Shown here: one piece after another, positions 36,008 through 39,616 of the stretch
How the letters are laid out: each line of letters starts with the position of its first letter
Position numbering within the stretch: position 1 is the stretch's first letter
Source: a virus
Length of the DNA: 39,616 nucleotides
IMG/VR virus record: IMGVR_UViG_3300031565_000131
Span: 1 to 39,616 of that record
Strand: one strand, 5' to 3'
Notes under the pieces: model-generated
What the model was told of the DNA's origin: nothing
The model's database searches: none
What the model saw: only the letters and a program-made list of their open reading frames with translations
Program-made: the position numbers and the translations under genes

Positions 36008-38764
36008 ATGGCTGATGTAGTTGCGGGGAATCTGATTGTAAATATAAAAGCAATGACTGGTGATTTCCAGAGAAATATGGATAATGCAACTAAAGGCTTA
36101 TCAGGCTTTTCTAAAAATGTGGCAAATACACAAATCTCTTTGAAAAAGCTTACTATTGCATTTACTGCATTTACTGCTGCCTCCGGTCTTGTCGCCCGTA
36201 GTTTTATTAAAGCTGCAAGTGAGGCGGAAGGTTATCAGGTCAGATTAAAAGTTCTGTTAGGTTCTCAATCTGAAGGCAACAGAATGTTTCAAGAAATGAC
36301 TAAGTATGCCTCCAAAGTTCCTTTTACATACAGAGAAGTTATGGGTGCTGCTACAAGCCTTTCCGGAGTCATGAGAGGCGGAGTTGATGAAATAAAAGAA
36401 TGGATGCCTTTAATAGGAGATTTAGCCGCTGCATCAGGACTTGATATTCAGACGACTACATCGCAAGTAATAAAAATGTATTCTGCGGGTGCTGCCGCTG
36501 CGGACATGTTTCGGGAACGAGGTATCCTTGCCATGCTTGGATTTAAAGCAGGTGTAAGCTATTCTGCCGAAGAGACCCGAAAGGCAATGTTTGAAGCATG
36601 GAATAAAGCCGATAGTCAGTTTAAGGGAGCTACGGATGAACTTTCTAAAACATGGACAGGTTTAACTTCAATGCTTTCTGATGCTTGGTTTCAGTTTAAA
36701 GTGGATGTTATGGAAGCTGGTTTATTTGATGCAATAAAAGAAGAAATTTTAAAATTAATTGAAAAAATTAATGAATTGAAAGAAGCTGGTAAATTAGAAG
36801 AATGGGCTAATAAAATTAGTGGTAGCTTTGAAAAAATAATAAGTTCTTTTAATGATATTAGTTTAAAAATTGATGTTTTAATTGGTAGATTCTTGAAACT
36901 TGGTTATGCCATAAAGAATTTTGGTATGTTTGGTGGATTAGGCGATCCTTTATCTATTAAAAAAATTAATAAATATTTTGAGGAAGTAGACCAAGCAGTG
37001 TCTGAGATGATGTTGGAAAGAATGGGAATAAGACCTTATGGAGGTATAACTCCAGAAGAATACCAAACATCAAAAACACCAATAATGTTCCGAAAAGGAT
37101 TTAAAGGATTTGAAACTGCAGGCGGTGGTGGTGAAGGTGGTGAAGGTGGTGAAGGTGGTGAAGGAACAGCATTCGGTATCGGTGGCAGACGAGCTTCTAT
37201 GAGTTCTATGCTTATTAATGAATCAGCAAGAATCTCACAAATCGGGCTTACAGGCACAGAATTAGCACTTAATAAAACAAGAAATGCATGGCTTGAATTT
37301 ACGAATGAAATGACTAAACCTGAATCCGGTACAATCTCAAAATTTGCAGAATCATCAATGAATATATTCAGAGAGATGGGTTCTGAAATGAGGTGGGAGC
37401 TTGAAAACATAAGCTATTTCTTCACAAAAGATGTACTGGCAGGTGGTTGGAAATATGGATTTCAGGAATTACGTAATATGGCTACTGATGCACTGCATCA
37501 TCTTGCAGGCAGACTCGTTGTTACGATTGAGAGAGAATTGATTGACAGGATTTATGATGCTTTGATAAGTGAGGCAGTCGGGAAAGCTGTTGGTGAATTT
37601 ATCGATTTGTTTAAACCTGTCGGAAATATTTTCAAGTGGATATGGGAAGGGGAATCTGGGAGTGGGGGTTTAAAATCATTATTTACTGCTGATTGGTTTC
37701 AAGAAGCTATAAAAGCACCATTTAAGAATACTGCTGATTTTTTTAAATGGATATGGGCGGGGGAATCTGGGAGTGGGGGTTTAAAAAGTTTGTTTGAATC
37801 TGATTGGCTTGCAGATACGGTAAAAGCTCCCTTTAAAAAAACAGCAGATATGTTTAAATGGATATGGGAAGGGGAATCTGGGAGTGGGGGTTTAAAATCA
37901 TTATTTGAATCTGATTGGTTTAAAAAATACATTGCAAATCCATTTAAAGAAGCATCAAAAATGGCTTTGTGGATTTGGCATGGTTCTGAATTTGGTTCTG
38001 GAATAAAAGAATTATTTGAAGCAGGTTGGTTTAAGAAAGCATTGAAAGACCCGTTTGATTTTCTTGGTAAATTAGGAGTATTAATATGGCATGGTTCTGA
38101 ATTTGGAGGAGGTTTACTTGAACTCTTTACTGCCGATTGGTTTAAAGATGCTATTCTGCATCCTTTCAAAACATTAAGTAAGGCAGGAACTTGGTTATGG
38201 GAAGGTGTAGCAGGAATTGGTGGAGGCATAAAAGCATTGTTAGAAGCGGAATGGCTTCATACAGCAATATATGTAGCTTTTTCAAATCCTATTGCAGCAG
38301 CTTTTATAGCGACCGTTGCTATATTGTCTGCTGCATGGTCATCACTTGAAGATGATATATATGAGTTTATTTTTGGTCCATGGAAAAGTTTTAATGAAGA
38401 GTTACGGCGTTCTAATACCGGTATTGTTAATCCTCCAACCGGAGAAAATATACCAACTGGGCCAACAACAGGAAGAGCTACACCTTTGTGGGTAAGAAAT
38501 GCTTTTGGTGAGGCTTTTTATACTGACTTGATGAATAGAATTGGTTCATATCAACATGGCGGTATCGTTCCCGGCAGAATAGGACAACCTCAACTTGCTG
38601 TTATTCATGGCGGTGAAACAATTACACCGCCTGGCATTCCTTCGATAGTAGTGAATGTAACTGGAAATAATATACTTGATGATAATACGGCAAATATGCT
38701 GGCACAGAGAATAACGGAAAAAATATCAATGCAGTTAAGAACTCGGCAAAGGTATTCCTTATGA
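36008..38764 (+). CDS. Tape measure protein
   Basis: A 918-residue tail length ruler. The N-terminal about 260 residues match the family (GNLIVNIKAMTGDF, EAEGYQVRLKVLLGSQSEG, ATSLSGVMRGGVDEIKEWM). A Gly/Glu-rich stretch near residue 375 and a helical middle follow. Residues 542-763 are six 37-residue repeats, then a hydrophobic stretch (about 755-780) and NVTGNNILDDNTANML near the end. At about 1.5 angstrom per residue the tail would be near 140 nm. The region 36700-36900 is richer in A/T than its surroundings. Confidence 0.88.
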   Translation: MADVVAGNLIVNIKAMTGDFQRNMDNATKGLSGFSKNVANTQISLKKLTIAFTAFTAASGLVARSFIKAASEAEGYQVRLKVLLGSQSEGNRMFQEMTKYASKVPFTYREVMGAATSLSGVMRGGVDEIKEWMPLIGDLAAASGLDIQTTTSQVIKMYSAGAAAADMFRERGILAMLGFKAGVSYSAEETRKAMFEAWNKADSQFKGATDELSKTWTGLTSMLSDAWFQFKVDVMEAGLFDAIKEEILKLIEKINELKEAGKLEEWANKISGSFEKIISSFNDISLKIDVLIGRFLKLGYAIKNFGMFGGLGDPLSIKKINKYFEEVDQAVSEMMLERMGIRPYGGITPEEYQTSKTPIMFRKGFKGFETAGGGGEGGEGGEGGEGTAFGIGGRRASMSSMLINESARISQIGLTGTELALNKTRNAWLEFTNEMTKPESGTISKFAESSMNIFREMGSEMRWELENISYFFTKDVLAGGWKYGFQELRNMATDALHHLAGRLVVTIERELIDRIYDALISEAVGKAVGEFIDLFKPVGNIFKWIWEGESGSGGLKSLFTADWFQEAIKAPFKNTADFFKWIWAGESGSGGLKSLFESDWLADTVKAPFKKTADMFKWIWEGESGSGGLKSLFESDWFKKYIANPFKEASKMALWIWHGSEFGSGIKELFEAGWFKKALKDPFDFLGKLGVLIWHGSEFGGGLLELFTADWFKDAILHPFKTLSKAGTWLWEGVAGIGGGIKALLEAEWLHTAIYVAFSNPIAAAFIATVAILSAAWSSLEDDIYEFIFGPWKSFNEELRRSNTGIVNPPTGENIPTGPTTGRATPLWVRNAFGEAFYTDLMNRIGSYQHGGIVPGRIGQPQLAVIHGGETITPPGIPSIVVNVTGNNILDDNTANMLAQRITEKISMQLRTRQRYSL
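37631..38296 (+). repeat. Six tandem 111-base repeats in the tape measure gene
   Basis: Unit starts at 37631, 37742, 37853, 37964, 38075 and 38186, each exactly 111 bases (37 codons). The consensus is (F)KWIWEGESGSGGLKSLF then xxDWF and xxPFK. Copies 1-3 are almost identical in DNA; copies 4-6 have diverged (LWIWHGSEFGSG, LIWHGSEFGGG, TWLWEGVAGIGGG). Confidence 0.92.
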
Positions 38765-39616
38765 GTACGATTTATTATGAAGTTAACGACATTGATGTTT
38801 CAGATGAAGTACAACGTCAGTCATTAACCATAAATCATAGGCTGACTTCAAGTGTTGATACGGCAGTATTTACAATGGTTGATCCTGATACTGCTCCTGT
38901 TCCCGGTAATAGTGTTCTGATATATCTTGATAATGCTACGCAGAAACTTTTTGCAGGTTTGATTGTATCAATAAATCAAAGAAAACTTGCTCCGGGAAGC
39001 TGGCAATATACTGTAAATTGTACGGATTGGCAGAGGCTTTTCGATAAAAGATTGGTCGCAACTACTTATACGAGTAAGACGGTTCAACAAATTGTAGAGG
39101 ATATAGTATCGAATTATACCGATGCAACAGTCGGATTCACTTCTAATAATGTAACAGGCGTTTCATTTATTACAATTAATGAGATGAGGTTCAATTATAG
39201 ATACCCTTCGGATTGTTTGAGAGAACTTGCTGAATCTCATGGATGTGAATGGTATATTGATGAAGATAAGGATGTTCATTTCTTTGTAAAACAGGAAGTT
39301 GAAGATGCTCCTTATGAAATAACGGATACAACTCTTAAAACAGTAATAAATACTTTTAATATAAGTATTGATTATTATCAGGTCAGGAATACTGTATATG
39401 TTCGGGGTGGCTATAAGCTTTCAAGCAGTATAACAGAAACGAGGGTTGCAGATGGTTCTCAAAGGACTTGGAATCTGCCGTATAAACCTCATTCTTTGAG
39501 TTTGACTGTCGATGGTGGTGCAAAAACACTCGGTGAGGAGTTTATTGATGAAGATGACGGTAGCTATGAATATTTTTATAACTATGATGAAAAAATAGTC
39601 AAATTTGCGACTGCAG
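38761..39616 (+). CDS. Baseplate hub / tail tip protein, 5' part
   Basis: The gene starts at an ATGA overlap with the tape measure gene and stays open for 285 codons to the window end. SVDTAVFTMVDPDTAPVPG, LFAGLIVSINQRK, YTVNCTDWQRLFDKR and YRYPSDCLRELAESHGCEW match the gp27/gpD-like hub layout. It would sit at the tail tip and hold fibres or the central spike. 3' end is off the window. Confidence 0.65.
   Translation, partial: MSTIYYEVNDIDVSDEVQRQSLTINHRLTSSVDTAVFTMVDPDTAPVPGNSVLIYLDNATQKLFAGLIVSINQRKLAPGSWQYTVNCTDWQRLFDKRLVATTYTSKTVQQIVEDIVSNYTDATVGFTSNNVTGVSFITINEMRFNYRYPSDCLRELAESHGCEWYIDEDKDVHFFVKQEVEDAPYEITDTTLKTVINTFNISIDYYQVRNTVYVRGGYKLSSSITETRVADGSQRTWNLPYKPHSLSLTVDGGAKTLGEEFIDEDDGSYEYFYNYDEKIVKFATA

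Noticed and set aside
1-39616. Recoding of TGA or TAG as a sense codon
   Set aside because: TGA, TAA and TAG all end genes at normal overlaps with the next start, and most core phage proteins have typical lengths.
1-39616. tRNA genes or att sites
   Set aside because: No cloverleaf-like sequence or integrase-associated repeat was seen by eye; a tRNA search program would settle this.

Overview
The window is a stretch of a tailed-phage genome (Caudoviricetes, siphovirus-like). Essentially every gene lies on the + strand. Genes are tightly packed with many ATGA, TGATG and TAATG overlaps, and the GC content looks moderate to low. Strong GGAGG-type ribosome sites and TTGACA-17-TATACT-type promoters point to a bacterial host with ordinary sigma70-like and anti-Shine-Dalgarno machinery; they argue against a typical Bacteroidota host. 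I cannot name the host. No integrase, lytic repressor or lysis gene is visible, so lifestyle is undetermined. The last gene runs off the end, and base 1 lies inside a repeat, so the genome is incomplete on both sides.

Layout. 1-6.5 kb: early genes with a recombination and replication core: a Rad52-type annealase, a PD-(D/E)XK nuclease, and a DUF4373-type replication protein with a DnaA-N-like tail. A remarkable glycine-rich gene built from about 61 GGTNNC hexamers follows. 6.5-16 kb: a promoter-led run of accessory genes: an SMC/Rad50-like ATPase, a MazG-like protein, a DUF5131 protein, an HNH endonuclease, an ASCH-like protein, several tiny zinc-ribbon and membrane proteins, RusA, a PAPS-reductase-like protein, a DUF4406 protein and a truncated VRR-NUC gene. 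15.85-16.2 kb: two tandem promoter-terminator cassettes that should make short RNAs. 16.2-24 kb: a replisome-organiser-like gene, a PLD-like gene, small and large terminase, portal, an HNH insertion, a collagen-like lipoprotein and a Mu-F-like head morphogenesis gene. 24.0-24.28 kb: an operator-like set of inverted repeats, then a promoter followed at once by a terminator. 24.3-39.6 kb: prohead protease, HK97-fold capsid, decoration-like proteins, connector and closure proteins, tail tube, two tail-assembly-chaperone ORFs in different frames, a tape measure protein with six 37-residue repeats, and a partial baseplate-hub-like gene.

How the genes fit together. The nuclease and annealase form a single-strand-annealing recombination pair. 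Three DNA-metabolism-region proteins (annealase, a 201-residue protein and the ATPase) end in acidic tails closing with F, like the tail by which SSB recruits partners. Late genes follow the usual order terminase-portal-protease-capsid-connector-tail. The late head-tail block appears to be controlled by a promoter with an immediate terminator, which would need antitermination or readthrough.

The strongest novelties are: a 180-base IS200/IS605-like non-autonomous element that splits a zinc-ribbon gene, with a matching repeat at the window start; the promoter-terminator cassettes; the hexamer gene; an HNH gene flanked by a 16-bp copy of the portal 3' end, plus an HNH fragment behind the capsid gene; a likely +1 frameshift in the tail chaperones; and the SSB-like tails.
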